A stretch of DNA of 64,000 nucleotides from NCBI GenBank assembly GCA_030426725.1, contig JAUHXZ010000006.1, positions 1 to 64,000 on the forward strand, read 5' to 3'. A model generated the notes under the pieces. The model ran no database searches. It had not been told where the DNA came from and saw only the letters and a program-made list of their open reading frames with translations. This DNA is from Actinomycetes bacterium. GTDB lineage: Bacteria; Actinomycetota; Actinomycetes; Propionibacteriales; Propionibacteriaceae. Below are positions 34,746-43,348 of this stretch, in pieces. The position numbers and the translations under genes were made by a program. Positions within the stretch are counted from its first letter, which is position 1; every line of letters begins with the position of its first letter.

Positions 34746-35780
34746 ATGCGCAAGGTTTCGATCGAGGAGTTGGCCGACAAGATCGTGGACGGCTCGCGCG
34801 GCCACATCGCGCGGGCGATCACCCTGGTGGAGTCCACCAAGCCCGAGCACCGCGAACTCGCCCACCAGCTGCTCAAGCGCATCGCGCCGCTGACCGGGCA
34901 GGCGTTCCGCGTCGGCATCTCCGGCGTCCCGGGCGCCGGCAAGTCCACGTTCGTCGACGCGATGGGCGTCAAGCTCATCGACGAGCGCAAGCACAAGGTG
35001 GCCGTCCTGGCCGTCGACCCGTCGTCGAGCCGCACCGGAGGGTCCATCCTCGGCGACCGTACGCGGATGGCCGAGCTCGCCTCGCGGGAGAACGCTTTCA
35101 TCCGCCCCTCGCCGTCGAGCGGGCATCTCGGCGGCGTCGCCCGCGCCACCCGCGAGTCCATGCTGGTCCTGGAGGCCGCGGGCTACGACGTGATCCTGGT
35201 GGAGACCGTGGGCGTCGGCCAGTCTGAGATCGCGGTGTCCGGCATGACCGACACGTTCCTCATGCTGCAGGTGGCCCGCACGGGTGACCAGCTGCAGGGC
35301 ATCAAGCGCGGCATCCTCGAACTCGCCGACGTGATCGGCATCACCAAGGCCGACGGCGACAACGAGCAGGCCGCCCGGGTGGCCGCCCGGGAGCTGTCGA
35401 TCGCGATGAAGCTGATCACCAGCGACACCAAGAAGCGCCGGGCCCCGGTCATGACCTGCTCGTCGTACACCGGCGTCGGGCTGGACGAGCTGTGGGACGC
35501 GGTGGAGAAACACCGCGCGGAGCTGGAGCAGGAAGGTTCGCTGCACGCCCGCCGCCTCGCGCAGCAGCGCGACTGGCTGTGGAACATGGTGCGCGACGAG
35601 CTGGCCGAATCGCTGCGGACCTCGCCGGAGGTCCGGTCCGTCGCGGATCAGGTCGAGTCCCGGCTCGCGGAGGAATCGCTGTCCGCGCTCGAGGGCTCGC
35701 AGGTCATCCTGCGGGCGTTCGCCCAGGCGCTGCCGTCGTTCCCCTGGGCGCACAGCCACGCCGCGCTCCCCGACGCCTGA
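34746..35780 (+). CDS. meaB: Methylmalonyl-CoA mutase-associated GTPase
   Basis: This 344-residue G3E-family GTPase delivers and protects adenosylcobalamin in methylmalonyl-CoA mutase. Walker A is GISGVPGAGKSTFVDAMG (about 58-75). AVDPSSSRTGGSILGDRTRM is the switch region that defines MeaB. ILVETVGVGQSEIAVSGM is the Walker B/switch II part and ITKADGDNE the base-recognition motif. The C-terminal helix mediates dimerisation. Its partner mutB ends at 2327, so 32 kb, mostly the polysaccharide locus, separates two genes that are usually neighbours in this family of bacteria. A leaderless promoter explains its independent expression. A 20-bp hairpin follows the stop. Confidence 0.96.
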   Translation: MRKVSIEELADKIVDGSRGHIARAITLVESTKPEHRELAHQLLKRIAPLTGQAFRVGISGVPGAGKSTFVDAMGVKLIDERKHKVAVLAVDPSSSRTGGSILGDRTRMAELASRENAFIRPSPSSGHLGGVARATRESMLVLEAAGYDVILVETVGVGQSEIAVSGMTDTFLMLQVARTGDQLQGIKRGILELADVIGITKADGDNEQAARVAARELSIAMKLITSDTKKRRAPVMTCSSYTGVGLDELWDAVEKHRAELEQEGSLHARRLAQQRDWLWNMVRDELAESLRTSPEVRSVADQVESRLAEESLSALEGSQVILRAFAQALPSFPWAHSHAALPDA

Positions 35781-35793
35781 GGGGCCCGGGTTG

Positions 35794-35843
35794 CTCCAGT
35801 GCTCGCAGTTGCCGGGCAGTCGCGGCAACTGCAAGCGCTGGAG
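35794..35843. repeat. Long imperfect palindrome after meaB
   Basis: Arms 35794-35813 and 35824-35843 pair over 18 of 20 positions around a 10-nt loop (core GCAGTTGCC/GGCAACTGC). It begins 13 nt after the meaB stop and could end transcription or be a dispersed palindromic element. Confidence 0.65.
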
Positions 35844-35918
35844 GGCCGACTCCGGACTGGAAGCGGACGCGAAGGCGCATGTCAGGGCCTCGTCTCGCTG
35901 CCCTGAGCAGGCGCCCGT

Positions 35919-35924
35919 TAGACT
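35919..35924 (+). promoter_or_regulatory. -10 hexamer for the fhaA operon
   Basis: TAGACT (preceded by GT) lies 54 nt before the fhaA ATG, leaving a 5' UTR of about 48 nt that ends in a GGGAGGGGGCGC ribosome site. No clear -35 is visible. Confidence 0.45.
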
Positions 35925-35978
35925 GAGCGCGTAACCGAGTCGTGGGGGCGACGCCGAACGAGCAACGGGAGGGGGCGC

Positions 35979-36695
35979 ATGGGAGTCTTCGACAAGGCCG
36001 AGAAGCGGATTGAGTCCGCCGTCGGCAAGGTCTTCGCCCGTGCCTTCAAGGGCTTCGTCCACCCCGTCGAGATCGTCGCCGGTATCCAGCGCGAACTCGA
36101 CGCCGAGGCGAAGCTCCTCAGCAGGGACCGCAGGCTGGTTCCCAACGCGTTCACCATCGGCCTGTCGAAGGCCGACTACGACCGCCTCGTCCCCTACACC
36201 AAGACGCTGAACGCCGAGATCCTCCCCGGCATCCGCGACCACGCCTCCGAGCGGCACTACGTGTTCAACGGCCCGGTCACGATCGAGTACACCCTCGACG
36301 AGTCCCTGCCCACCGGCCAGTTCACCGTCTCCAGCGAGGCCGTGTCGTCGGACGGCACGCCGGAACCGACCCCGGGCGGAGAGCCGCAGCCCACCTCGGG
36401 GACCCTGGTCCTCGAGGTCAACGGCGTCCGCCACCCGCTGACCGCCCCCGGGATCCTCATCGGGCGCGGGGCCGAGGCCGACCTCCGGCTCAACGACCCG
36501 GGCGTCTCCCGTCGGCACGCGATGATCACCGTCTCCGGTGATCCGGACCACCCGGTCATCACCATCGAGGACCTGGGCTCCACCAACGGGGTGCACGTCA
36601 ACGGCAGCCGCGTGACGAAGACCCGGGTCGGTGAAGGCACCCGGATCGAGATCGGCAGCACGCGGATGCTGATCCACACGCCGACGGGGTCGTGA
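35979..36695 (+). CDS. fhaA: FHA-domain protein with DUF3662 domain
   Basis: The protein has 238 residues. The N-terminal DUF3662 domain (about 1-115, beginning MGVFDKAEKRIESAVGKVF) is joined by a Pro/Glu-rich linker to a C-terminal FHA domain (about 145-235). The FHA domain carries IGRGAEADLRLNDPGVSRRH and EDLGSTNGVHVNG, the phosphothreonine-binding loops (GR, SxxH, NG). FhaA is a target and scaffold of PknB and links Ser/Thr phosphorylation to peptidoglycan synthesis. It leads the operon fhaA-fhaB-pstP-rodA-pbpA, the same order as in Mycobacterium (Rv0020c to Rv0016c). Confidence 0.92.
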   Translation: MGVFDKAEKRIESAVGKVFARAFKGFVHPVEIVAGIQRELDAEAKLLSRDRRLVPNAFTIGLSKADYDRLVPYTKTLNAEILPGIRDHASERHYVFNGPVTIEYTLDESLPTGQFTVSSEAVSSDGTPEPTPGGEPQPTSGTLVLEVNGVRHPLTAPGILIGRGAEADLRLNDPGVSRRHAMITVSGDPDHPVITIEDLGSTNGVHVNGSRVTKTRVGEGTRIEIGSTRMLIHTPTGS

Positions 36696-36698
36696 TCC

Positions 36699-37160
36699 GT
36701 GTCCGACCTCATCGTCGCCGCGGTCAAGATCGTCTTCCTGGCACTCCTGTGGCTCTTCATCCTGTTCGTCGCCAACGTCGTACGCACCGACCTCTTCGGG
36801 CGACGCGTCCCCGCCTCCTCGCTGGCCGCCATCCCGGCCGACCGCGGCCGCAGCCGGAAACGCTCGAAGCTCCCCACCAGATTCGCCATCACCTCGGGCA
36901 CCCAGCAGGGCGTGTCGGTACCCGTCGAACCCACCATCAACCTCGGACGCGCGGCTGACTCGACTCTGCTCCTCGACGACGACTACGCCTCGGCCCGCCA
37001 CGCGCAGCTGATTCAGAAGGACGCCACGACCTGGGTCATCTCCGACCTGCAGTCCACCAACGGCACCTACGTCAACGGGAAGCTCGTCACCGAGCCCACC
37101 AAGGTGACCGTCGGCGACGTCGTCAGGATCGGGCGCACCCTGATGCGGTTCGAGATCTGA
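36699..37160 (+). CDS. fhaB: Membrane-anchored FHA-domain protein (FhaB/FipA)
   Basis: The protein has 153 residues with one N-terminal membrane helix (about 5-27, VAAVKIVFLALLWLFILFVA), a basic stretch (RGRSRKRSK) and a C-terminal FHA domain with NLGRAADSTLLLDDDYASARH and SDLQSTNGTYVNG. In mycobacteria FipA binds FtsZ/FtsQ after phosphorylation by PknA. The start is GTG, 3 nt after the fhaA stop. The gene overlaps pstP by 1 nt (TGATG). Confidence 0.92.
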   Translation: MSDLIVAAVKIVFLALLWLFILFVANVVRTDLFGRRVPASSLAAIPADRGRSRKRSKLPTRFAITSGTQQGVSVPVEPTINLGRAADSTLLLDDDYASARHAQLIQKDATTWVISDLQSTNGTYVNGKLVTEPTKVTVGDVVRIGRTLMRFEI

Positions 37161-38587
37161 TGGTCTTCTCCCTCCGCTTCGCCGCACATTCCGAGGTCGG
37201 CCGGGTCCGCAAGAACAACCAGGACTCCGGCTACGCCTCGCCGACGATGCTGCTCGTCACCGACGGCATGGGCGGTGCCGCCGCCGGGGACCTGGCCTCC
37301 GCCGTCGCCGCGCAGGAGGCCGCGAAGTCGGACAGGCGGGCGGCCGACGGGGAGGAGATGCTCGGCGTCATCGCCGGCATGATCGCCAGGTCCAACTCGA
37401 AGCTCAGCGAACTCATCGAGGAGAACCTGGAACTCGACGGCATGGGCACCACCTTCTGCGGCGCCATGTTCGACGGCACCAGCTTCGGAGTGGGCCACGT
37501 CGGCGACTCCCGCGGCTACCTGTTGCGCGACGGCGAGCTCAAGCAGTTCACCCACGACCACTCCTGGGTCCAGTCCCTCATCGACGACGGCCGCATCACC
37601 CCCGAGCAGGCCGCCACCCACCCGCACCGCTCCCTCATCCTCAAGGTTCTCAACGGCCAGGTGGAGTTCGAGCCGGACCTCGACGTGTTCGACGCCCAGC
37701 TGGGCGACCGCGTCATGTTCTGTTCCGACGGCCTCTCCGGGCTCGTCTCCGACGACGAACTCAAGGAGCTCCTCAGCATCGAGGACCCGTCCGAGGCTCT
37801 CGCGGAGTTGGCGGCGGCCGCCAACGGCAACGGCGGTCACGACAACATCACGGTCGTGGTCGGCGACGTCGTCGACCAGGACGAGGCCCTCGACGCGCGC
37901 AAGGGCGTTCTCGTGGGCGCCGCCTCCGAGGTCAAGGTGCCCGCCGTCGGCAGCGGTCCCCGGGAATCGGGCCGGCGCCCGTCGGCCTGGCCCGTCGCCG
38001 ACCACGGGGACCAGGACCACGGCGCCGACGAGGTGGCCCGCTACGCCCCCCAGGAGTCCCACCGCAGGTGGCCCGGCATCACCGCCATGATCCTCGCGAT
38101 CGCCCTGGTGATCGGCGCCGGCGCCTGGGGCGTCTACGCCTACGCCAGAACCCGGTACTTCGTCGCGGCCGACGACGGCTACGTCGCCGTCTACAACGGC
38201 CTGCCCGGCGACGTGCTGGGATTCACCTTCGGCAGCCTCGAAACACGCTCCGACGTCGCCGTGTCGGACCTGCCGAGGTTCTACCAGCGGGCCGTGGAGT
38301 CCACCATCCCGGTGAGCGGGCTCGAGGCCGGGCTGGAGACCACCGAGCAGCTGCGCGGCATCGCCGAGCGCTGCGTCGAGGTCCGGCGCCTACGGGAGAA
38401 CCCGGCGCCGCAGGCCACCGCCACCCCCAGCCCCTCACCGTCGCCGACGGTCCCCGGGCTCCCCACCGCGACCACGGCCCCCGGCGGCGACGCCCCCGGG
38501 TCCAGTCCGGTACCCACCTTCCTCGTCCCACCGGCCGTCACGGCGACGCCGAGCAGCAGCGCCGAAGCGGACCCGGAGGCCTGCTGA
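37160..38587 (+). CDS. pstP: PP2C-family Ser/Thr protein phosphatase
   Basis: This 475-residue membrane phosphatase reverses PknB-type phosphorylation. The catalytic domain (1-240) has the metal-binding motifs KNNQDSGY, VTDGMGGAAAGD, GHVGDSRGYLL, FCSDGLSG and GHDNITVVVGD. A linker leads to one membrane helix (about 307-330), and the extracytoplasmic part ends in a Pro/Ser/Thr-rich tail. Overlaps of 1 nt with both neighbours show tight translational coupling. The external domain (YFVAADDGYVAVYNGLPG) is the usual one of actinobacterial PstP. Confidence 0.94.
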   Translation: MVFSLRFAAHSEVGRVRKNNQDSGYASPTMLLVTDGMGGAAAGDLASAVAAQEAAKSDRRAADGEEMLGVIAGMIARSNSKLSELIEENLELDGMGTTFCGAMFDGTSFGVGHVGDSRGYLLRDGELKQFTHDHSWVQSLIDDGRITPEQAATHPHRSLILKVLNGQVEFEPDLDVFDAQLGDRVMFCSDGLSGLVSDDELKELLSIEDPSEALAELAAAANGNGGHDNITVVVGDVVDQDEALDARKGVLVGAASEVKVPAVGSGPRESGRRPSAWPVADHGDQDHGADEVARYAPQESHRRWPGITAMILAIALVIGAGAWGVYAYARTRYFVAADDGYVAVYNGLPGDVLGFTFGSLETRSDVAVSDLPRFYQRAVESTIPVSGLEAGLETTEQLRGIAERCVEVRRLRENPAPQATATPSPSPSPTVPGLPTATTAPGGDAPGSSPVPTFLVPPAVTATPSSSAEADPEAC

Positions 38588-39981
38588 TGAGCGCCGCCGT
38601 CCAGCCGGCCGTCTCCGACGAGGTCATCGTCTACAAGAAGCGCCGCAACATCGAGCTGGTTCTCATCCTGTTCGCGCAGTCGTTCGGACTGGCGGGCTGG
38701 ATCATCACGAGCCTCAACCTGTACGGGGAACTGCCCGAGGGCGTGATCCCCGTCGCGGTGATCTGGTACGTCATCGGGATCGCCGCGCACCTGGTGGTGC
38801 GCCTGCGCATCCCGTACGCGGACCCGGTGATCCTCCCCTCGGTCCTCCTGCTCAACGGGTTGGGCCTGGCGATGATCTCCCGCATCGACCAGATCCCCGA
38901 GCCCGTCAACGACGACGCCCGCACCCAGCTCGTGTGGACGCTGCTGGGGCTGGTGCTGTTCGCCGCCGTGGTCATCTTCCTGCGCGACCACCGGCGCCTC
39001 CAGCGCTTCCCCTATCTGATGTTCATCGCGGGCCTGGTGCTGATCCTGCTTCCCCTCGTGCCGGGCCTCGGCGTCTCCTCCGGCGGCGCCGAGATCTGGA
39101 TCCGGGTGTTCGGCTACTCCTTCCAGCCCGCCGAGGTGGCCAAGATCCTCCTCGCGATCGCCTTCGCCGCCTACCTCTACGAGAAGCGCGACGTGCTGGC
39201 GCTCGCGGGCCGCCGCTTCCTCGGCCTCGACCTGCCCCGCGCCCGCGACCTGGGCCCCATCGCCGTCATGTGGGCGATGTGTCTGGTCGTGATGGTGTAC
39301 CAGAACGACCTGGGCACGTCGCTGCTGTTCTTCGGCCTGTTCACCGTCATGATCTACATCGCGACGGAGCGGCCGGCCTGGCCGATCCTCGCCGGCATCA
39401 TGTTCATGATCGCCGGCGTCGCCGCGTTCCTGTTCACGCCCCACGTGTCCCGCCGCGTCAACGCGTGGCTGTTCCCCTTCAGCGACTACGACCGGAACCT
39501 GCAGATCATCAGCGCGCAGTTCGGCTACGCGTGGGGCGGCCTGTTCGGCCGCGGCTGGGGCCTCGGCCGCCCCGGCCTCACGCCGCTTGCCAAGAGCGAC
39601 ATGATCGCCGCCGCCCTCGGCGAGGAGATCGGCATCGTCGGCCTGATGGGCATCATCGTCATATACGCGCTCATCGTCGCCCGGGGCTTCAAGGCGGCCG
39701 TCACGTCGCCCGACGGCTTCGGCAAGCTCCTCGCGGCGGGCCTCAGCTTCGCGTTCGCACTCCAGGTTTTCGCCATCATCGGCGGCGTGACGCGGCTCCT
39801 CCCGCTCACCGGCCTGACGACCCCGTTCATGTCGCAGGGCGGATCGTCGCTCGTGGCGAACTGGATGATCGTCGCCATCCTGTTGATCATCTCCCACCGG
39901 GGCCGCATGCCGCAGGCCGCGACCGCCGCGCCCCGCGAGGCGGGCACCGTCGACGACGCGACGCAGGTGATCAGCCGATGA
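38587..39981 (+). CDS. rodA: SEDS-family peptidoglycan polymerase (FtsW/RodA)
   Basis: This is a 464-residue SEDS glycosyltransferase with about twelve membrane helices. Family signatures include FSFQPAEVAK-like GYSFQPAEVAKILLAIAF, YQNDLGTSLLFFGLF (with the key Asp), ALGEEIGIVGLMGII and TRLLPLTGLTTPFMSQGGSS. It polymerises lipid II together with the class B penicillin-binding protein encoded next. Synteny with Rv0017c (rodA) supports the RodA name, although in this block the gene is sometimes called ftsW. The ATG overlaps the pstP stop by 1 nt. Confidence 0.92.
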   Translation: MSAAVQPAVSDEVIVYKKRRNIELVLILFAQSFGLAGWIITSLNLYGELPEGVIPVAVIWYVIGIAAHLVVRLRIPYADPVILPSVLLLNGLGLAMISRIDQIPEPVNDDARTQLVWTLLGLVLFAAVVIFLRDHRRLQRFPYLMFIAGLVLILLPLVPGLGVSSGGAEIWIRVFGYSFQPAEVAKILLAIAFAAYLYEKRDVLALAGRRFLGLDLPRARDLGPIAVMWAMCLVVMVYQNDLGTSLLFFGLFTVMIYIATERPAWPILAGIMFMIAGVAAFLFTPHVSRRVNAWLFPFSDYDRNLQIISAQFGYAWGGLFGRGWGLGRPGLTPLAKSDMIAAALGEEIGIVGLMGIIVIYALIVARGFKAAVTSPDGFGKLLAAGLSFAFALQVFAIIGGVTRLLPLTGLTTPFMSQGGSSLVANWMIVAILLIISHRGRMPQAATAAPREAGTVDDATQVISR

Positions 39982-41405
39982 ACAGCCCGATCCGCAAGGT
40001 GGCGGTGTTCGTCGCGATCATGATGGCGGCGCTGCTGCTCAACCTCACCCAGATCTCGATCATCCAGACCCCCTCGCTCAACGCGGACCCGCGCAACCGG
40101 CGCGTGCGCGACGCCGAGTTCGCCGAGCAGCGCGGCGCGATCCTCGTCGGCAACACGCCCATCGCCATGTCGGTGGAGGCCGGCGGGCGCTTCCCCTTCG
40201 TCCGTGAGTACTCCGACGGGGACCTCTGGTCCTCGGTGACGGGCTGGTACTCCTACGACTACGCCCAGTCGGGGCTCGAGAGCTCGTACAACGAGGAACT
40301 CGCCGGCACCTCGTCCAGCCAGGCCGCGGACCGAATCCTCGACCTGCTGTCGGGCAGGCAGCCGCAGGGCGCCAACCTGTCCACGTCGCTCGACCCGGCC
40401 GCCCAGGCGGCGGGAGTGCAGTCGCTTGGCGACAATCTGGGCGCGGCCATCGCGATGGACTACGAGACCGGCGAGATCCTCGCCCTGGTGTCCACCCCCA
40501 CCTACGACCCCAACCGGCTCTCGACAGTGGACCTCGACGCCGCCCGCGACGCCTGGGCCGAACTGATCGACGCCCCCGACGAGCCCCTTAAGGGTCGCGG
40601 CACCCGCGAGGTGTACCCCCCGGGCTCGACGTTCAAGCTCGTCACCGCGGCGGCCGCTCTCGAGGACGGCATGGTGCCGAGTACCCCGCTTGACGCCCCC
40701 GTGTCGCTCCCGCTGCCCAACTCGACCCGGTCGATCGGCAACTCCACCAACTGCGGCGGCACCACCGTGTCCCTGGAGCAGGCGCTCATGACGTCGTGCA
40801 ACACCGCATTCGCGCAGCTCGGCATGGACCTCGGCGCCGACGAACTGCAGGCCATGGCGGAGGCCTTCGGGTTCAACCAGGACCCCACCATCGACATCGG
40901 CGCCGCCGTGTCCCGGTTCCCCGAGGACATCGACGAGGCCCAGACCGCGCTGAGCGCCATCGGCCAGTACGAAGTCGCCGCCTCGCCCCTGCAGATGCTG
41001 CTGGTGACCGCCGCCATCGCCAACGACGGCGTCCTGATGAACCCGCACATCGTCGACACCGTGACCGGCCCCGACCTCACCGTCCTGGAGGCCCACGGCC
41101 CCGAGGAGATCGCGCGGCCGATCAGCGCCTCGTCCGCGCGGCTGCTGCAGCAGATGATGGTGGCCGTCGTCGAGGACGGCACCGGCACCCCCGCCCAGAT
41201 CGACGGCATGGTCATCGGCGGGAAGACCGGAACCGCCCAGTCGGCCGAGGACCGGCCGCCCTACGCATGGTTCGTCGGCTACGCCGAGGACCCGACCGTG
41301 GCGATCGTCGCGTTCGTGGAGAACGCCGACGTGGCCCGCGACGACATCTCCGGGGGCCGGCTCGCGGCCCCCATCTTCAAGTCCGTGATGGAGGCGCTGC
41401 GATGA
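39978..41405 (+). CDS. pbpA: Class B penicillin-binding protein PbpA
   Basis: The 475-residue transpeptidase has one N-terminal membrane anchor (about 8-30), a pedestal region and a C-terminal penicillin-binding domain. Active-site motifs are STFK in PPGSTFKLVTAA (Ser at about 217), SCN in LMTSCNTAF (about 273) and KTG in GGKTGTAQSAED (about 415). It pairs with the SEDS protein encoded upstream to build cell-wall peptidoglycan, and its homologue is Rv0016c. The ATG overlaps the rodA stop (ATGA). A 67-bp gap with a likely separate promoter precedes pknB. Confidence 0.95.
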   Translation: MNSPIRKVAVFVAIMMAALLLNLTQISIIQTPSLNADPRNRRVRDAEFAEQRGAILVGNTPIAMSVEAGGRFPFVREYSDGDLWSSVTGWYSYDYAQSGLESSYNEELAGTSSSQAADRILDLLSGRQPQGANLSTSLDPAAQAAGVQSLGDNLGAAIAMDYETGEILALVSTPTYDPNRLSTVDLDAARDAWAELIDAPDEPLKGRGTREVYPPGSTFKLVTAAAALEDGMVPSTPLDAPVSLPLPNSTRSIGNSTNCGGTTVSLEQALMTSCNTAFAQLGMDLGADELQAMAEAFGFNQDPTIDIGAAVSRFPEDIDEAQTALSAIGQYEVAASPLQMLLVTAAIANDGVLMNPHIVDTVTGPDLTVLEAHGPEEIARPISASSARLLQQMMVAVVEDGTGTPAQIDGMVIGGKTGTAQSAEDRPPYAWFVGYAEDPTVAIVAFVENADVARDDISGGRLAAPIFKSVMEALR

Positions 41406-41472
41406 ACCTCTCAGTAATGTCTCAGGTTGGTGGCGCAGTATTGTGCCGGACTATCCGAAAGGAACGGGATCG

Positions 41473-43344
41473 ATGACAGAGCGAGGAGCCCTGCTCGGCG
41501 GCCGTTACGAGCTCGACCAGGTGATCGGCCGCGGCGGCATGGCCGAGGTGTGGCGCGCCCGCGATCTCCGGCTCGAACGCGACGTCGCAGTGAAGCGACT
41601 GCGGCTCGACCTGGCCAGCGACCCGACCTTCCAGGCCCGGTTCCGCCGCGAGGCGCAGTCGGCCGCAGGCCTGAACCACCCCAACATCGTCGCGGTCTAC
41701 GACACGGGCGAGGAGAAGGACCCCTCCTCCGACGTGTCGGTGCCCTACATCGTCATGGAGCTTGTGGAAGGCGTCACCCTGCGCGAGGTGCTGCGCGACG
41801 GCCGCAAGATCGTGCCGCAGCGCGCCCTCGAGTTCACCGCGGGTGTGCTCGACGCGCTCGCCTACTCGCACCGCGCCGGCATCATCCACCGCGACATCAA
41901 GCCCGCCAACGTGATGCTCACCCCGTCGGGCACCGTGAAGGTGATGGACTTCGGCATCGCCCGCGCCGTCGCCGACACGTCGGCCACCATGACGCAGACC
42001 GCCGCCGTCATCGGCACCGCTCAATACCTCTCCCCCGAGCAGGCGCGCGGTGAGAAGGTGGACAACCGCTCCGACATCTACTCCGTCGGCTGCCTGCTCT
42101 ACGAACTCCTCACCTCCCAGCCGCTCTTCAAGGGCGACTCCCCCGTGAGCGTCGCGTACCAGCACGTCCGCGAGACCCCCGTCCCGCCGTCGGAGGTGGA
42201 CCCTGAGGTCACCGCGCCGATGGACGCGATCGTCCTGAAGTCGCTCGCCAAGGAGCCGCGGGACCGCTACCAGGACGCCTCCGAGTTCCGCGAGGACCTG
42301 CTGCGGGCGCTGGCCGGTGAACCGGTGCACGCCGCGCTTCCCGTGGGCGCCGCCACCCAGGTCATCCCGTCCGACCCCATGACGACGACCGCCCGCCGCG
42401 GCGTCGCCCCGACGGCCGTGGCCGCGGCCGCCGCCGTGACCCCGTCCGAGCTCGACGAGATGGACGAGGAGAAGAAGTCCAACAAGGGCCTCATCGCCCT
42501 GTGGATCATCGCGGGCGTCGTCGTGGTGGCCCTGGGAATCGTGATCTGGATGATCCTCAACCCGCCCGAGCCCGAGGGCCCGGAGCAGGTCGCTGTGCCG
42601 GTCGTGGTGGGGCAGACAGAACTGGCCGCCACCGCGCAGCTCGAAAGCGCCGGGCTGGAGGCCCAGGTCGAGTACGTCGTCGGCAACGACGAGGACAGCG
42701 GCGACGTCCTGGAGACCGACCCGGAGGCCGGCGAGATGGTCGACCTCGGTTCCACCGTCGTGCTGACCGTCTCCAGCGGCGCCGAGGTGATCGAGATCCC
42801 CGACGGCCTCACCGGGATCCCGGTGGACGAGGCCAGGTCGATCCTCGAGGACGCGGGCTTCACCAACATCCGCGAGGAGGACGCCGACCCCGCCGATGAG
42901 CCGATCGACGCGATCGCGGGCGACGTCGTCGAGGTCAACCCCGCCTCCGGCGCCGAGGCGAACCCCGATCAGGAGATCATCCTCACGGTGGCCACGGGCA
43001 ACTCGCTGGTGCCGTCGCTGAGGACGCTGACGCTGGCCGAGGCGCAGTCAGTCGCGGAGGACGCCGGATACACGCTCGAGGTGCGTGAGGAGGAGACCAG
43101 CGAGGTCCAGCCGGGCCTGGTGTTCGATCAGGATCCGTCGCCGAACACGGTTCTGTCGCGCACCGAGTCGATCTCGGTGATCGTCGCCCTGGCTCCCCCG
43201 ACGCCGACGCCCACCCCGACGCCCACCCCGACGCCGACCCCCACCCCGAGCCAGACGTCGACGGCCCCGCCGTCGGATCAGCCGCCGGGCAACAGCGGGG
43301 CGGCCCCGAGGCCCGATCCGTCGGCGACTCCGACGCAGAGCTGA
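41473..43344 (+). CDS. pknB: Ser/Thr protein kinase with three PASTA domains
   Basis: This 623-residue receptor kinase has a cytoplasmic kinase domain (1-275) with the glycine loop GRGGMAEVW (19-27), HRDIKPANV (about 139) and DFG (about 159). The activation loop contains SATMTQTAAVIGTAQYLSP. A single membrane helix (about 340-363) follows, then three extracellular PASTA repeats (about 373-438, 439-508 and 509-575). The tail is Pro-Thr-rich. PASTA domains bind muropeptides or lipid II. ATG 41473 is preferred to the open frame 10 codons upstream because AAAGGAACGGG lies just before it. There is no PknA gene between pbpA and pknB, unlike in Mycobacterium. Confidence 0.96.
   Translation: MTERGALLGGRYELDQVIGRGGMAEVWRARDLRLERDVAVKRLRLDLASDPTFQARFRREAQSAAGLNHPNIVAVYDTGEEKDPSSDVSVPYIVMELVEGVTLREVLRDGRKIVPQRALEFTAGVLDALAYSHRAGIIHRDIKPANVMLTPSGTVKVMDFGIARAVADTSATMTQTAAVIGTAQYLSPEQARGEKVDNRSDIYSVGCLLYELLTSQPLFKGDSPVSVAYQHVRETPVPPSEVDPEVTAPMDAIVLKSLAKEPRDRYQDASEFREDLLRALAGEPVHAALPVGAATQVIPSDPMTTTARRGVAPTAVAAAAAVTPSELDEMDEEKKSNKGLIALWIIAGVVVVALGIVIWMILNPPEPEGPEQVAVPVVVGQTELAATAQLESAGLEAQVEYVVGNDEDSGDVLETDPEAGEMVDLGSTVVLTVSSGAEVIEIPDGLTGIPVDEARSILEDAGFTNIREEDADPADEPIDAIAGDVVEVNPASGAEANPDQEIILTVATGNSLVPSLRTLTLAEAQSVAEDAGYTLEVREEETSEVQPGLVFDQDPSPNTVLSRTESISVIVALAPPTPTPTPTPTPTPTPTPSQTSTAPPSDQPPGNSGAAPRPDPSATPTQS
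43198..43254 (+). repeat. Coding Pro-Thr repeat in pknB
   Basis: About nine to ten Pro-Thr dipeptides are encoded by near-identical 6- and 12-bp units (CCGACG and CCCACC). The tract lies after the last PASTA domain and is prone to length variation; it probably spans or contacts the cell wall. Confidence 0.8.
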
Positions 43345-43348
43345 GGCG

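Noticed and set aside
34677-37187. An 836-residue open frame on the minus strand.
   Set aside because: It is antisense to meaB, fhaA and fhaB, has a composition typical of high-GC shadow frames and no recognisable motif.
43198-43254. A tandem 6/12-bp repeat that could be taken for a satellite or CRISPR-like array.
   Set aside because: It is in frame and encodes Pro-Thr dipeptides in the PknB tail; there are no spacers.
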